Of a DNA stretch of 64,000 nucleotides, positions 41,789 to 50,456 are shown one piece after another. Within the stretch, counting starts at the first letter, position 1; each line of letters opens with the position of its first letter. This DNA is from DAOUAE01 sp034433795. Its GTDB lineage: Bacteria; Chloroflexota; UBA6077; FW602-bin22; DAOUAE01. The notes under the pieces were generated by a model. It was given only the letters and a program-made list of their open reading frames with translations. It was not told the origin of the DNA and did not search any database. A program made the position numbers and the translations under genes. The stretch covers positions 89,440 through 153,439 of the forward strand of contig DAOUAE010000065.1 in NCBI GenBank assembly GCA_034433795.1, read 5' to 3'.

Positions 41789-44559
41789 GGGCGGACCTCG
41801 ACCTGAATCGTGATGGGCAGGAGGATCTGGTGGGTGCGGGTGTTCTGGGGACCCTGGGCCGCCAGGCGCTGGCCGGTGGCGGCGTCGTAGAGCCCGACCA
41901 GGAGGCGGTACGGACCGGCGGGGAGATCGGCCGGCAGCAGGACCTGGTGGCGGTCGGCCAGTTCGAGTCCCACCGGCCAGTCGCCGGTCGGGTAGGCGCC
42001 GTCGGCCGGCATGGCGTCGCCCTGGGCGCGCGTTTGGCCGGCGCTGTCCACGAGGTGGACGAAGACCGTGTAGTCGCGAGGGGGCCGGGCCTCAGCCCGC
42101 CAGAAGAGGTCCACGGTCAACCGCTCGCCGGGGCGAGCGGTGGTCGGCGTCACCGTGGCTCCCAGGAGGCGCGGTCCCTCGGGATAGCGCCAGTCGAGTG
42201 GGAGGGCGATGGCGGTGCGGTCGAGCGGAGGGCCGATCGTCGGGAGCGTGCCGGCGACGATGAACTCGGCGTCGGGACCGCTCTGGTCGGTCCGGCGGAG
42301 GGGGGGGCCTCCCGGCGGGTAGAGGCCCACCACCACCCGGTAGGCCTGGGGGGAGAGGTCGGCCGGCAGGGTCAGGGTGTGGACGTCGCGGATATAGAAG
42401 GCGGTCAGCCAGCGGCTGGTCGGAATGCCGCCGGGGTGCTCGTGGTCGGACTGAGCCACGGCCCGGCCGCCTGTTCGCTCCATAATCTTGACATAACTTC
42501 GGTAGTTCTGGGTCAGCGGTCGCCGGGCCTGCCAGTAGAGGGTGATGGTGACTGTCTGGCCGGGATGGGCGACGGCGGGTGTCCGGTCGGCGCCGAGGAA
42601 GAGCACCGCGCCGGCCAGATCGACGTGGGCTGGCCAGGGCAGGCCGCGGACAGCCTCGGGGGGAGAGGTGTAGCTGAGCCAGTCGGTCCAGCGGTCGAGG
42701 GCGGTCTTGCCGAGCCCCAGCGTGGCCAGCGCCAGGAGGAGACCGAGGGTCTGGCGAGGACCGAGGCCCGGGACGGCGGCCATGGTGGGCGGAGAGATAC
42801 CGGCCGCTGGCCGCCGGCGGTGCCAGAGGAGCCAGCCGAACACGGCCGGGAGGCCCAGGGCCAGGGTGGCCAGCGACCAGGCCTCGGCCAGTTGCTGGAG
42901 AGGGGTGCGAATCGGGCGGACGGTGAGGAGGTGGTCGCCGGCCGGCAGGGCGACGGCCAGGAGCCCTGCCGGCCCCCAGGGGAAGGGCTGAAGCGTCTCT
43001 CCCTCGCGGGTCACCGCCCAGGTGGGGAAGTAGAACTGGTGGAGGACCAGGGTGGCCGGCGCGGGCAGGCGCACGGCATAGCGCCAGGTCAGGGGGTCGA
43101 GGGCGGTCCAGGTCACCTGGCTGCCGGGCGGCAGGTACTCAGTCAGGACGGCGCCGGGCGGCCGGTCGTCAGGGCCGGGGCGCGCCTGCACCCAGATCGG
43201 GTAGTACTCGCCGGCGCTGGTGGTGCCGATGGCCCCGACCTCCCGTTCGAACCGGGCGAGGTCGGCTGGTCCCTGGGGCTGGTAGCTCAGAAACGGCCCC
43301 CGGGGGTAGAGGTGAGGCAGGCTGGCCCCGATGAGAAGCAGCATCAACCCCCCCAGGAGCCAGGGCCAGTGGCGACCGAGGCCCGCAGGGACGCTCAGCC
43401 CGACCATGGCCAGACCGGCCAGCAGGCTGGTGGCCAGGGCGGCTGGTCCCAGCAGGCGCCAGGGGAACTCGGTGAAGGCCAGAAGAGGAACGTGCTGCCA
43501 GACCGGCGCCGAGGGTGGCAGCATCAGAAAGACCGCCAGCCCCAGCGTTCCCCAGCCAAAGAGCACGAACGGCCGCAGGATCGGCCGGCTCAGGGCCGCT
43601 CCGGCCAGCAGGGCCAGGAGAACGTGGGCGGTCCCCAGGGTGAACGGCCATGGTGGGTTGGCGGCCCGCCGGTCGACCACCGGCGAGGGCTGGAAAAGTT
43701 CGGGCAGGCTGACGAAGTGCTCGGCGAAGTGGAAGTAGCCCTGAGTCAAAAGGTGCAGGTGGACCAGATGGCGCTCGCCCAGGGCCGGCAGCCAGAAGAA
43801 GGCGGTCAGGCTGGCGCTGAGAGCGGCGGCCAGTCCCAGAGGAAGAAGAGGGCGCCAGGTCCGCTGAGTGCCGACCACCACCAGGCCGTAGAGGGCCAGG
43901 AGCGGCAGGGTCAGCAGAGCGCTGATGTTGTGGCTGAGGACGACGGCGCTCACCGCGAGAGTCGTGGCCAGCAGGGTGGCAGGACCTGGAGCCTGAACCA
44001 GGGCGTGGGTGGCGGCGAAGGCCAGCGGGGCCAGGGCCAGGGCCAGAAACTGAGGGAGATCCCCCTGGACGTAGGCCTCGCGGAACCGGAAGGGGACGTA
44101 CAGGTAGGCCAGGGCGGCCAGGAGAGCGGCCGGCGGTGGCAGGAGCCGACGGGCCCAGAGATACATCGCCGGACCGTGCAGGAAAAAGACAGCCAGCAAC
44201 AGGACCTTGAGGGCGCTGTCGAAATCGAGCCCCAGCTGATGAAGCCCGACCAGGAGGTAGGTGCTCAGCGGGGCGTAGTAATTAAAGAGCGGAAAGCCGA
44301 AGCCAAAGGCGAAGTCGGGCGCCCAGCGTGGGTAGAGATGGCCGCTGGCCAGGAGGTGGGAGAGTTCCACCGCCCGGTAAAGGTGGAGAACGAGGTCGGC
44401 CATATCGGGCATGCCTGGCTGGAAGAGGGGGCCCAGGGCGAAGAGAGCGCCGGCCGTCAGCACCACCATGGCCCGGAGGTCATCACCACGAGTGGTCCAG
44501 ACGGCCCGGAGCCTCCGGCTCACCGCCGGCCGTGGGCGATGGGTGGACCAGGCCATCAT
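41785..44559 (-). CDS. Large membrane protein of the PTPS-related/GT-C type with C-terminal beta domains
   Basis: 924 residues from the first ATG of ATGATG at 44559, preceded by AAGGAG. N-terminal GT-C features: FQPGMPDMADLVLHLYRAVE, YPRWAPDFAFGFGFPLFNYY and LYVPFRFREAYVQGDLPQF, the pattern of the 6-pyruvoyl-tetrahydropterin-synthase-related membrane domain family. About twelve helices are followed by soluble modules with YWQARRPLTQNYRSYVKIME and DYTVFVHLVDSAGQTRAQGD. Two copies of the beta module are present. Overlaps its neighbours on both sides. Confidence 0.82.
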   Translation of the reverse strand: MMAWSTHRPRPAVSRRLRAVWTTRGDDLRAMVVLTAGALFALGPLFQPGMPDMADLVLHLYRAVELSHLLASGHLYPRWAPDFAFGFGFPLFNYYAPLSTYLLVGLHQLGLDFDSALKVLLLAVFFLHGPAMYLWARRLLPPPAALLAALAYLYVPFRFREAYVQGDLPQFLALALAPLAFAATHALVQAPGPATLLATTLAVSAVVLSHNISALLTLPLLALYGLVVVGTQRTWRPLLPLGLAAALSASLTAFFWLPALGERHLVHLHLLTQGYFHFAEHFVSLPELFQPSPVVDRRAANPPWPFTLGTAHVLLALLAGAALSRPILRPFVLFGWGTLGLAVFLMLPPSAPVWQHVPLLAFTEFPWRLLGPAALATSLLAGLAMVGLSVPAGLGRHWPWLLGGLMLLLIGASLPHLYPRGPFLSYQPQGPADLARFEREVGAIGTTSAGEYYPIWVQARPGPDDRPPGAVLTEYLPPGSQVTWTALDPLTWRYAVRLPAPATLVLHQFYFPTWAVTREGETLQPFPWGPAGLLAVALPAGDHLLTVRPIRTPLQQLAEAWSLATLALGLPAVFGWLLWHRRRPAAGISPPTMAAVPGLGPRQTLGLLLALATLGLGKTALDRWTDWLSYTSPPEAVRGLPWPAHVDLAGAVLFLGADRTPAVAHPGQTVTITLYWQARRPLTQNYRSYVKIMERTGGRAVAQSDHEHPGGIPTSRWLTAFYIRDVHTLTLPADLSPQAYRVVVGLYPPGGPPLRRTDQSGPDAEFIVAGTLPTIGPPLDRTAIALPLDWRYPEGPRLLGATVTPTTARPGERLTVDLFWRAEARPPRDYTVFVHLVDSAGQTRAQGDAMPADGAYPTGDWPVGLELADRHQVLLPADLPAGPYRLLVGLYDAATGQRLAAQGPQNTRTHQILLPITIQVEVRP

Positions 44560-46439
44560 CGGCGGGGCTCCTTCCCCGGCGCGAAGGGGCCGAGAGCGAC
44601 CCACTCCCGGCCGTCGGTCAGGCGCAGTCGTTCCAGGCCGGGGTAGGTGTAGAGGCCTGTGCGGACGGTCAGGGGACCGGCGGCGGTGCCTGGCCAGGGG
44701 ATGGCGAATGGGGTGAGCAGCCGGTCGCCGGGCGCCCAGTCGGCCGGAGCGGCGAGCGGACCATCGGCCTGGGCCAGCCGCTCGCCGGTCGGGCTGACCA
44801 GATGATTGAAAACGTGGGGGACGGTGGTCTGCCCGGTCTCCTCAACCTGCCAGTAGAGGTCGAGGTGAAGGGTGTTGTCGGCCAGGCGAGCGCGGTAGCC
44901 CAGCAGGCGCAGACCGTTGGTGAAGCGCCCATCGGGCACGGTCTGTTCTCCGGCCGGAGGCGCGGCCGGCAGAACCAGCACCTGGACCGGCCCGCTGGTT
45001 GTCGCCGGCCAGGCGGCCGCCGGCTGGGGGGAGCCGTGGGCGGCCAGCCAGGCGGCGGCTGGCGCCTGGGGATCCATGACCAGGTAGACGGCCGGGCCGC
45101 TGGCCGGCAGCGGCAGGAGACGGGTGGCGTCGGCCAGGCGGCGGGGGCTGCCAGCCAGGTAGGCCTGGACGCGCCAGGTGTCGTCGCGGGCCAGGGTATA
45201 GAGGGGGGATCCCAGAGAAGCGGCCAGGTTCTGGGCAGCCTGCCGGGCCTGGAGATGGATCTGGAGCGGCACTCCGTAGAGGGGAGTGGCGCGACCGTCG
45301 GCCAGAGCGGCGAGGAAGCTGACGAAGAGCCCGAGGGCCAGGGCCGTGGCGGTTCCCAGTCCGGCCCAGGCCAGCCAGCCGAGCCGCGTGCGGCTGGCCA
45401 GCCAGGTAAGGGCCAGGGCGATGATCAGGAAGGGGGCGGGAAGGAGACTGATAGCGTAGTGCGGCTGGAACGGGAGTGGCAGGAGACTGAGAAAAAGTCC
45501 GGGCAGGAGCAACCAACCCAGCAGGAAGGCGGCGCGGGCGGTGCGGACGGTGAGCCATTCGTGGGCCAGGAGGCCGGCTCCCAGGGCCAGAAGGGCCAGG
45601 AGCAGTGCCTGAACGAGGCGCCAGGCCCAGACCAGCGGGCCGGCTGGGGAGAGAGAGGCGAGGTCGGCGTAGGGCAGCCCGGTGGCCACCAGCCAGGGAC
45701 GGAGCAGGGTCAGGGGCTGGAGGGTGAGGTCTGGTGGAGTGGTCAGGGCTGGCGTGGTGGTCTGGGCCAGGGTCCAGAGGTAGGGGAGAAAACCCAGGGC
45801 GCTCAGGCCGGCGCCCAGGGTCAGCGGTGCCAGCCAGCGCCGCCGGGGTGGTTGCAGGGCCGGGCCGAGGAGGAAGAGCGGGCCCAGGGCCAGGGCGGTG
45901 GGATGCAGCTGAACGGCCAGGGCGAAGAGGCCCAGAGCCGGGAGGAGAGACCAGGGGCGGTTCTGAGCGATCGCCTGCCAGAGGAGCAGCAGGGCGCCGA
46001 GAAGGAAGACGGGCAGCGCGTCCTGGGCCCAGATCTTACGGCTGTAGACGATGGCCGTCGGACTGACCGCGTAGAGGGTGGTGGCGACCAGAGCGACGGT
46101 CGGATCGGCCAGGCGGCGGGTCAGGGTGGCGGTCAGAGCGACGGCTAGGGTGTTGAGCAGGGCGATGAAAGCGGTGGCCACCAGCGGGTGGCGGTCCAGG
46201 AGAAGCGGCAGGGCCAGCAGATAGACAAAGGCCGGAGGGTTAGGCAGGCCAACCGAGGAGGGGATGCCGGTGGTGACCAGGTTGCCGGCCAGGAGGTGAG
46301 CCGTTCGTTCCAGCGCCCAGACCTCGTCGGTTTTGAACTCGGCCCGGTCGAGGCCGAGCAGGCGGCCCAGGGCCGCCAGGGCGCAGAGGGTTACCAGGGT
46401 CAGGCGGTGGTCGGCGGTTGGGAGCCAGGTGCGGCGCAC
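44556..46439 (-). CDS. GT39/ArnT-like membrane glycosyltransferase
   Basis: 627 residues from the GTG at 46439 (GGAGAGGCC upstream). First loop has the acidic GT39 signature LGLDRAEFKTDEVWALERTA. Membrane helices run to about residue 400, including YAVSPTAIVYSRKIWAQDAL. The C-terminus carries the same soluble module as the two downstream genes (LYWQVEETGQTTVPHVFNHL and LTVRTGLYTYPGLERLRL). GT39 enzymes move mannose, arabinose or similar sugars from a polyprenyl phosphate carrier onto protein or lipid. First gene of the three-gene operon. Confidence 0.86.
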   Translation of the reverse strand: MRRTWLPTADHRLTLVTLCALAALGRLLGLDRAEFKTDEVWALERTAHLLAGNLVTTGIPSSVGLPNPPAFVYLLALPLLLDRHPLVATAFIALLNTLAVALTATLTRRLADPTVALVATTLYAVSPTAIVYSRKIWAQDALPVFLLGALLLLWQAIAQNRPWSLLPALGLFALAVQLHPTALALGPLFLLGPALQPPRRRWLAPLTLGAGLSALGFLPYLWTLAQTTTPALTTPPDLTLQPLTLLRPWLVATGLPYADLASLSPAGPLVWAWRLVQALLLALLALGAGLLAHEWLTVRTARAAFLLGWLLLPGLFLSLLPLPFQPHYAISLLPAPFLIIALALTWLASRTRLGWLAWAGLGTATALALGLFVSFLAALADGRATPLYGVPLQIHLQARQAAQNLAASLGSPLYTLARDDTWRVQAYLAGSPRRLADATRLLPLPASGPAVYLVMDPQAPAAAWLAAHGSPQPAAAWPATTSGPVQVLVLPAAPPAGEQTVPDGRFTNGLRLLGYRARLADNTLHLDLYWQVEETGQTTVPHVFNHLVSPTGERLAQADGPLAAPADWAPGDRLLTPFAIPWPGTAAGPLTVRTGLYTYPGLERLRLTDGREWVALGPFAPGKEPRR

Positions 46440-46790
46440 GGCCTCTCCGGCAAAACAAAGGCCGGCGGAGATCGCCGGCGGAGCGCTGTCAGTATACGCT
46501 GTGGGCTCCAGGGCGTCAAGGCGCGGTCACCGTGCCGGGGTATATCCGCAATAGAAGCCGGCTCTGGGTGAGATCAGAAGGGACGCGCTTCTGGCCGTGA
46601 TCTCGTTTCCCCTATCCGCGTGTCGGGCGCGGACGGAGGAGTGTGCGTGATCTGAGGAACCAGACTGCTCCCAGCGGCAGCGACACGGCGATGGCGTTCT
46701 CACAGGGAAGACCACGGTATATGGTAGGCGCATGGTCAAGGTAAATTGGGAGAGGGTGAGCTGTGTACCCTGAGGCCGCACACCTAAACG
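46440..46790. other. Leader and spacer upstream of the GT39 operon
   Basis: Holds the operon promoter and a GC-rich hairpin (GCCGGC near 46461 and 46474) in the 5' leader. From 46520 to 46790 I see no gene, repeat or convincing regulatory element. Confidence 0.5.
46491..46519 (-). promoter_or_regulatory. Promoter of the GT39 operon
   Basis: On the minus strand TTGACG (complement of 46514-46519), 17-nt spacer, TATACT (complement of 46491-46496), about 50 bp before the GTG start. Confidence 0.78.
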
Positions 46791-46824
46791 AAAAAGCCCC
46801 GGCGCTGCGCACACAGCCCGGAGC
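46791..46824 (-). terminator. Terminator of the candidate small RNA
   Basis: On the minus strand GCTCCGG pairs with CCGGGGC (one G-U pair) around a 15-nt loop, followed by TTTTTC. It could also end read-through from the tRNA operon. Confidence 0.75.
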
Positions 46825-46852
46825 ATGGCCAGGCCGAGCGGCCCGACCTGGC
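46791..46852 (-). ncRNA. Candidate small RNA with own promoter and terminator
   Basis: A transcript of about 60 nt is predicted between a 17-spaced promoter (46859-46887) and an intrinsic terminator (46791-46824). The 5' part folds as CCAGG-N13-CCTGG. There is no open reading frame of note inside. No known RNA family recognised. Confidence 0.5.
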
Positions 46853-46858
46853 GAGAGC

Positions 46859-46887
46859 ATTCTACCCCAACCCCTCTCCCCGGTCAA
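46859..46887 (-). promoter_or_regulatory. Promoter of the candidate small RNA
   Basis: On the minus strand TTGACC (complement of 46882-46887), 17-nt spacer, TAGAAT (complement of 46859-46864). No gene follows before a terminator 35 nt later. Confidence 0.65.
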
Positions 46888-47013
46888 GCCCCTCTGGCCC
46901 GGCTGGTCGCCTCTGTAGCAGGTCTGTAGCAGGAAAGAGCGGGGCGCCAGTCGCCTCCGGTGGCCGGCGACGCCCCGGCCCTCCCCGCATGGCCCGGTCC
47001 GTCCAGGCCTGCC

Positions 47014-47088
47014 TGGAGCGGGAGACGGGACTCGAACCCGCGACAACCTGCTTGGAAGGCAGGCACGCTACCGCTGCGTCACTCCCGC
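47014..47088 (-). tRNA. tRNA-Gly (anticodon TCC)
   Basis: Minus-strand cloverleaf: acceptor GCGGGAG pairs with CTCCCGC. Anticodon loop CTTCCAA with TCC at the complement of 47054-47056. T-loop GGTTCGAGTCC. Followed by T and an encoded CCA. 75 nt including CCA. Confidence 0.95.
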
Positions 47089-47102
47089 CTAAAGAAAAAG
47101 GG

Positions 47103-47187
47103 TGCCGAAGGGGAGATTTGAACTCCCACGGGCGCACGGCCCACGACGCCCTGAACGTCGCGCGTCTGCCAGTTCCGCCACTTCGGC
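47103..47187 (-). tRNA. tRNA-Leu (anticodon CAG)
   Basis: Acceptor GCCGAAG pairs with CTTCGGC. Long variable arm as in class II tRNAs. Anticodon CAG at the complement of 47151-47153. T-loop AGTTCAAATCT. No encoded CCA. Middle gene of the cluster. Confidence 0.95.
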
Positions 47188-47192
47188 CCGGG

Positions 47193-47266
47193 TGGGCGAC
47201 AGAGGACTCGAACCTCTGGCCTCACGGATGTGAACCGTGCGCTCTCACCAGCTGAGCTAGTCGCCC
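47193..47266 (-). tRNA. tRNA-Val (anticodon CAC)
   Basis: Acceptor GGGCGAC pairs with GTCGCCC. D-arm TAGCTCAGCTGGTGAGAGC. Anticodon CAC at the complement of 47230-47232. T-arm AGAGGTTCGAGTCCTCT. No encoded CCA. First gene after the promoter. Confidence 0.95.
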
Positions 47267-47281
47267 ACGCTCGCATCCTAA

Positions 47282-47310
47282 ATTATAGGGGCCCGCCTCC
47301 ACTCTGTCAA
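47282..47310 (-). promoter_or_regulatory. tRNA operon promoter
   Basis: Full consensus on the minus strand: TTGACA (complement of 47305-47310), 17-nt spacer, TATAAT (complement of 47282-47287), about 15 nt before tRNA-Val. Confidence 0.9.
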
Positions 47311-47665
47311 CCCTCTGCGTCTGACTGACCTCTTCCGCATTACCTCGGAGGCGACCCCGGTCCACTGGAGGAGCAGCACCAGCGCGCCTGCTCTCCCGTA
47401 CCCACCGATCCGGCGTCGGTGCAAAAGCCCCGACCGTTCCCTCCGGTCTGTGGGGCCGACCGCTGACGGCAGGCCCGTCCTGGCCCCGTCCGGAGCCGTC
47501 GGCCACGGGTCGGCGACTGATCGGCGGCCCGGCCGCTGCCGCCGGGACGCGTGGACGGTTTCCCGACCACGCCGGGGCTGATCCAGACCGGTGAGGATGC
47601 CCCTCCGCCGGGAGCCGGCGTGAGAAGACGTGGCGGGAGCGACCGCTTCTGCTACAATGAGACCG
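47311..47665. other. Gene-free stretch before the CYTH gene
   Basis: No gene supported; minus-strand open frames here are Arg/Pro-rich shadows. A TACAAT at 47653-47658 lies only 7 nt before the CYTH start. Confidence 0.5.
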
Positions 47666-48223
47666 ATGGCCCGCGAGATCGAGATCAAGTTCGCAGTAGA
47701 CGACTTCGGCCCGGTCCGGGCGCGCCTCCAGACCCTGGGAGCCCGCAATGGCCACCGGGTCTTCGAGGATAACCTGGTCTTCGATGACGCCCAGGGCTCC
47801 CTCCGCGCCCGTGGCCTACTCCTCCGCCTGCGGCGGGCCGAGCGGATCACGCTCACAGTGAAGGTTCCGCAGCCCGACCCCCGCTTTAAGGTCCGCGAGG
47901 AGATCGAGGTCACCCTCGACGACTTCGACCGCGCTCGCCAGCTCCTGGAGACCCTGGGCTTCCGACCGGTCCAGCGCTATCAGAAGGTCCGCGAAACCTG
48001 GCGGTTGGGGGCCGTCACCGTCGCCCTCGACGCGCTGCCCTTCGGCCGCTTCGTCGAACTGGAAGGTCCCCCGGCCGCTCTGGAACAGGTCGTCCAGGCT
48101 CTCGGCTTCCGTCTGGAGCAGGGCCTCCGCCAGTCTTACCTCGATCTCTACGCCGCTCTCTGCCGGGCCCGGGGTCGCCCGGTCGGCGATATCGTCTTCG
48201 ACCATCCGCCGACCGACCCCTGA
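47666..48223 (+). CDS. CYTH-domain protein (class IV adenylate cyclase/thiamine-triphosphatase-like)
   Basis: 185 residues from the ATG at 47666, because the family begins with the EIEIKF signature (here MAREIEIKFAVDD). Later strands: RGLLLRLRRAERITLTVKVP, FKVREEIEVTLDDF, RYQKVRETWRL, VTVALDALPFGRFVELEG. The tunnel's charged residues are all in place. CYTH enzymes bind triphosphates with metal; activities include adenylyl cyclase and inorganic or thiamine triphosphatase, and the class IV CyaB-like group fits best by length. A -10-like TACAAT is 7 nt before the ATG, so the mRNA may be leaderless. Confidence 0.9.
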   Translation: MAREIEIKFAVDDFGPVRARLQTLGARNGHRVFEDNLVFDDAQGSLRARGLLLRLRRAERITLTVKVPQPDPRFKVREEIEVTLDDFDRARQLLETLGFRPVQRYQKVRETWRLGAVTVALDALPFGRFVELEGPPAALEQVVQALGFRLEQGLRQSYLDLYAALCRARGRPVGDIVFDHPPTDP

Positions 48224-48407
48224 TCGCCTGGCCGACCGTGATGCGTCTTGCTCGGGCCAGGGAACCCGGGGGTGACAGCGGCGCTCGCACCGGTCGCGCT
48301 CACGGAATCCCGGCCGCGGAGAGTGCCCCAGTGGCCAGACTCTCCTCTTCGGTCGTGAAAACGGGGGCGGGAGGAGGGCCGTCCGGCCGGGCTGGTCGCC
48401 GTCGGTA

Positions 48408-49358
48408 TCAGGCTCCCAGAGCCTGGTCGAAGAACTGGCGGATCCGCTGGCTGTAGAGGGCGCGGTCGAGGAAGTAGACGCCACAGTGGCCGGCCGGAGC
48501 CACCCAGAGGTCTTTGGGCTGGCCGGCCGCCGCGTAGAGACGGTAGGCGTGGCTGACCGGCACCGTCCGGTCGTAACGGCCGTGGATGAGCAGGATCGGC
48601 CGGGGAGCGATCTGACCGATCACAGCCTCGGGGATGACATCACGAAAGCGGAACCCCGCCCGCTGTTTGAGCAACCGGTCGGCCACCGCCAGGATCGGCC
48701 CCGGTGGAAGGTGGGTCGCCTGGCGCAGTCGCCAGGCCACCACCTCGCTCTGCCGGGCGAAGGCGCTGTCGGCCACCACCGCCCGGATGCGCGGGTCGTG
48801 GGCGGCGGTGAGGATGGCCACCGCCGCTCCCATCGAGAAGCCGATGACGCCCACCCGCCCTCCGGGCACGCGCTGAAGAGCGGTGTCGATCGCCGCGCTG
48901 AGGTCGGCCACCTCGGCGTAGCCCAGCGTGATGGGGGCCGGGGCGCTCTCGCCATGCCCACGGTGGTCGAAGAGGAGCACGTTGTAGCCGTGCCGCCAGA
49001 AGAGAGCGGCGATGCCCAGCAGATCGCTCTTCGAGCCCCGGTAGCCGTGGCAGCCGATGATGATCCGCCGGTCGTCGGGCCGGGGAAACCACCACCCGGC
49101 CAGCACCAGCCCGTCGCGGCTGCTGAAGGCCAGTGGCTCATAGGGCAGCCCGACCTCTAAAGGTGTCAGCGGCGAGAGCCCCCGCGGATCGTGGTTCGCC
49201 GGTTGGGTCAGCCGCCGGACCAGATAGTAGGCTGCTCCAACGGTGCTGGCGGCCAGACCCAGCGCCGAAACGGCCAGCCGTCGGGCCATGCGGCGCGGGC
49301 GGCGCTGCTTACCCACCCGACGCCGGCCGGGAAGCCGTACGCGCAACCCCACACCCAT
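48408..49358 (-). CDS. Membrane-anchored alpha/beta hydrolase
   Basis: 316 residues from the ATG at 49358 (GGAGAG 9 nt upstream; a GTG at 49364 is closer). A basic N-terminus and one hydrophobic helix (LAVSALGLAASTVGAAYYLV) anchor the domain. Hydrolase motifs: IIIGCHGYRGSK (oxyanion), nucleophile elbow GVIGFSMGAAVAI, acid in HGRYDRTVPV, His in APAGHCGVYF. Resembles the YqkD/BEM46-like hydrolases. Substrate unknown. Divergent from the SDR gene. Confidence 0.9.
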   Translation of the reverse strand: MGVGLRVRLPGRRRVGKQRRPRRMARRLAVSALGLAASTVGAAYYLVRRLTQPANHDPRGLSPLTPLEVGLPYEPLAFSSRDGLVLAGWWFPRPDDRRIIIGCHGYRGSKSDLLGIAALFWRHGYNVLLFDHRGHGESAPAPITLGYAEVADLSAAIDTALQRVPGGRVGVIGFSMGAAVAILTAAHDPRIRAVVADSAFARQSEVVAWRLRQATHLPPGPILAVADRLLKQRAGFRFRDVIPEAVIGQIAPRPILLIHGRYDRTVPVSHAYRLYAAAGQPKDLWVAPAGHCGVYFLDRALYSQRIRQFFDQALGA

Positions 49359-49463
49359 GCTCACCGCTCTCCAGGGCTCGTCCGACCTCTCCTCGGACGG
49401 TCAGCACTATGATACCATAGAGGCCGCACACGCGATGCCGACTCTGCCTGCAGGGAGCCACCG

Positions 49464-50255
49464 ATGGATTTGGGACTTACCGGCAAGGTCGCTATCGTCA
49501 CCGCCGCCAGCCGTGGTCTGGGCCGGGCCGTGGCCTTCGCCCTGGCCCGCGAGGGCGCCGATGTCACCATCGCCGCCCGCGACCCGGCGCGTCTGGAGAC
49601 CACCGCCCAGGAGATCCGCCAGGCCACCGGCCGGACGGTCCTGGCTGTTCCAGCCGATGTCACCCGGGCCGAGGACATCGACCGCATTATCGCCCAGACG
49701 GTCGAGCGCTTCGGCCGCATCAATATCCTGGTCACCAACAGCGGCGGTCCTCCCGCCGGCACCTTCTTCGACTTCGCCGACGCCGACTGGCAACGCGCCT
49801 TCGAGCTGCTGGTCCTGAGCGCCGTTCGCCTCATTCGGGGCGTCGTCCCCTATATGCGCCAGCAGGGGGGCGGCCGGATCGTCACCATCACCGCTCTGGC
49901 GGCCAAGCAGCCGCTCGATAACCTCATCCTCTCGAACAGTCTGCGGGCCGCCGTGGTCGGGCTGATGAAGTCGCTGGCCAACGAACTGGCCCGTGATAAC
50001 ATCCTGCTCAACAACGTGATGCCGGGGCGGATCTACACCGAGCGGGTCCAGCAGCTCGATGCCATCCGGGCCCAGCGCGAAGGACGCAGTCTCGAGGAGG
50101 TGGCCCGGTTGGCCGAGGCCCAGATCCCGTTGGGACGGTCCGGACGGCCAGAGGAGTTCGCCAACGTGGTGGCCTTCCTCTGCTCGGAGGCGGCCAGCTA
50201 CCTCACCGGGGTCTCGATCCCGGTGGACGGGGGCTGGTACCGTGGCCTCTACTGA
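49464..50255 (+). CDS. SDR-family oxidoreductase with altered active site
   Basis: 263 residues. Rossmann motif VAIVTAASRGLGRAVAFALA, then PADVTRAEDID and NILVTNSGGPP. The catalytic Tyr-x-x-x-Lys region reads LILSNSLRAAVVGLMKSLAN, with Ser and Arg where Tyr and Lys normally sit. The C-terminus is IPLGRSGRPEEFANVVAFLC and LTGVSIPVDGGWYRGLY. A subfamily of SDR proteins with LSNSxRAAVxGLxKxLA is known to me by pattern; its chemistry is unclear. Divergent from the hydrolase and upstream of an M24 peptidase. Confidence 0.88.
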   Translation: MDLGLTGKVAIVTAASRGLGRAVAFALAREGADVTIAARDPARLETTAQEIRQATGRTVLAVPADVTRAEDIDRIIAQTVERFGRINILVTNSGGPPAGTFFDFADADWQRAFELLVLSAVRLIRGVVPYMRQQGGGRIVTITALAAKQPLDNLILSNSLRAAVVGLMKSLANELARDNILLNNVMPGRIYTERVQQLDAIRAQREGRSLEEVARLAEAQIPLGRSGRPEEFANVVAFLCSEAASYLTGVSIPVDGGWYRGLY

Positions 50256-50456
50256 GGCCGGCGCGCTCCTGAGCCGACCCACTCGACTGGGCTGCGCGCC
50301 CGGTGTGACCCGGCCCGGTGTTCTTATGCCGGCCACCCGCCGTGATGGGCCGGGCGGCCGCCACAGGGATCCCGCCGGGCTGGTCGCCGGCGGTGACCGT
50401 TGCGCCGAGGCGCGGCCTCGGCCGGCGTGAACTCTCCGGGCGCGAGAAGGGAAGCC

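Noticed and set aside
41830..44646. 938-codon plus-strand open frame
   Set aside because: Antisense to the large membrane protein; Gly/Gln/Glu-rich low complexity.
46527..46826. 99-codon open frame on the minus strand beginning inside the candidate small RNA
   Set aside because: No ribosome site, passes through the terminator, composition unlike coding neighbours.
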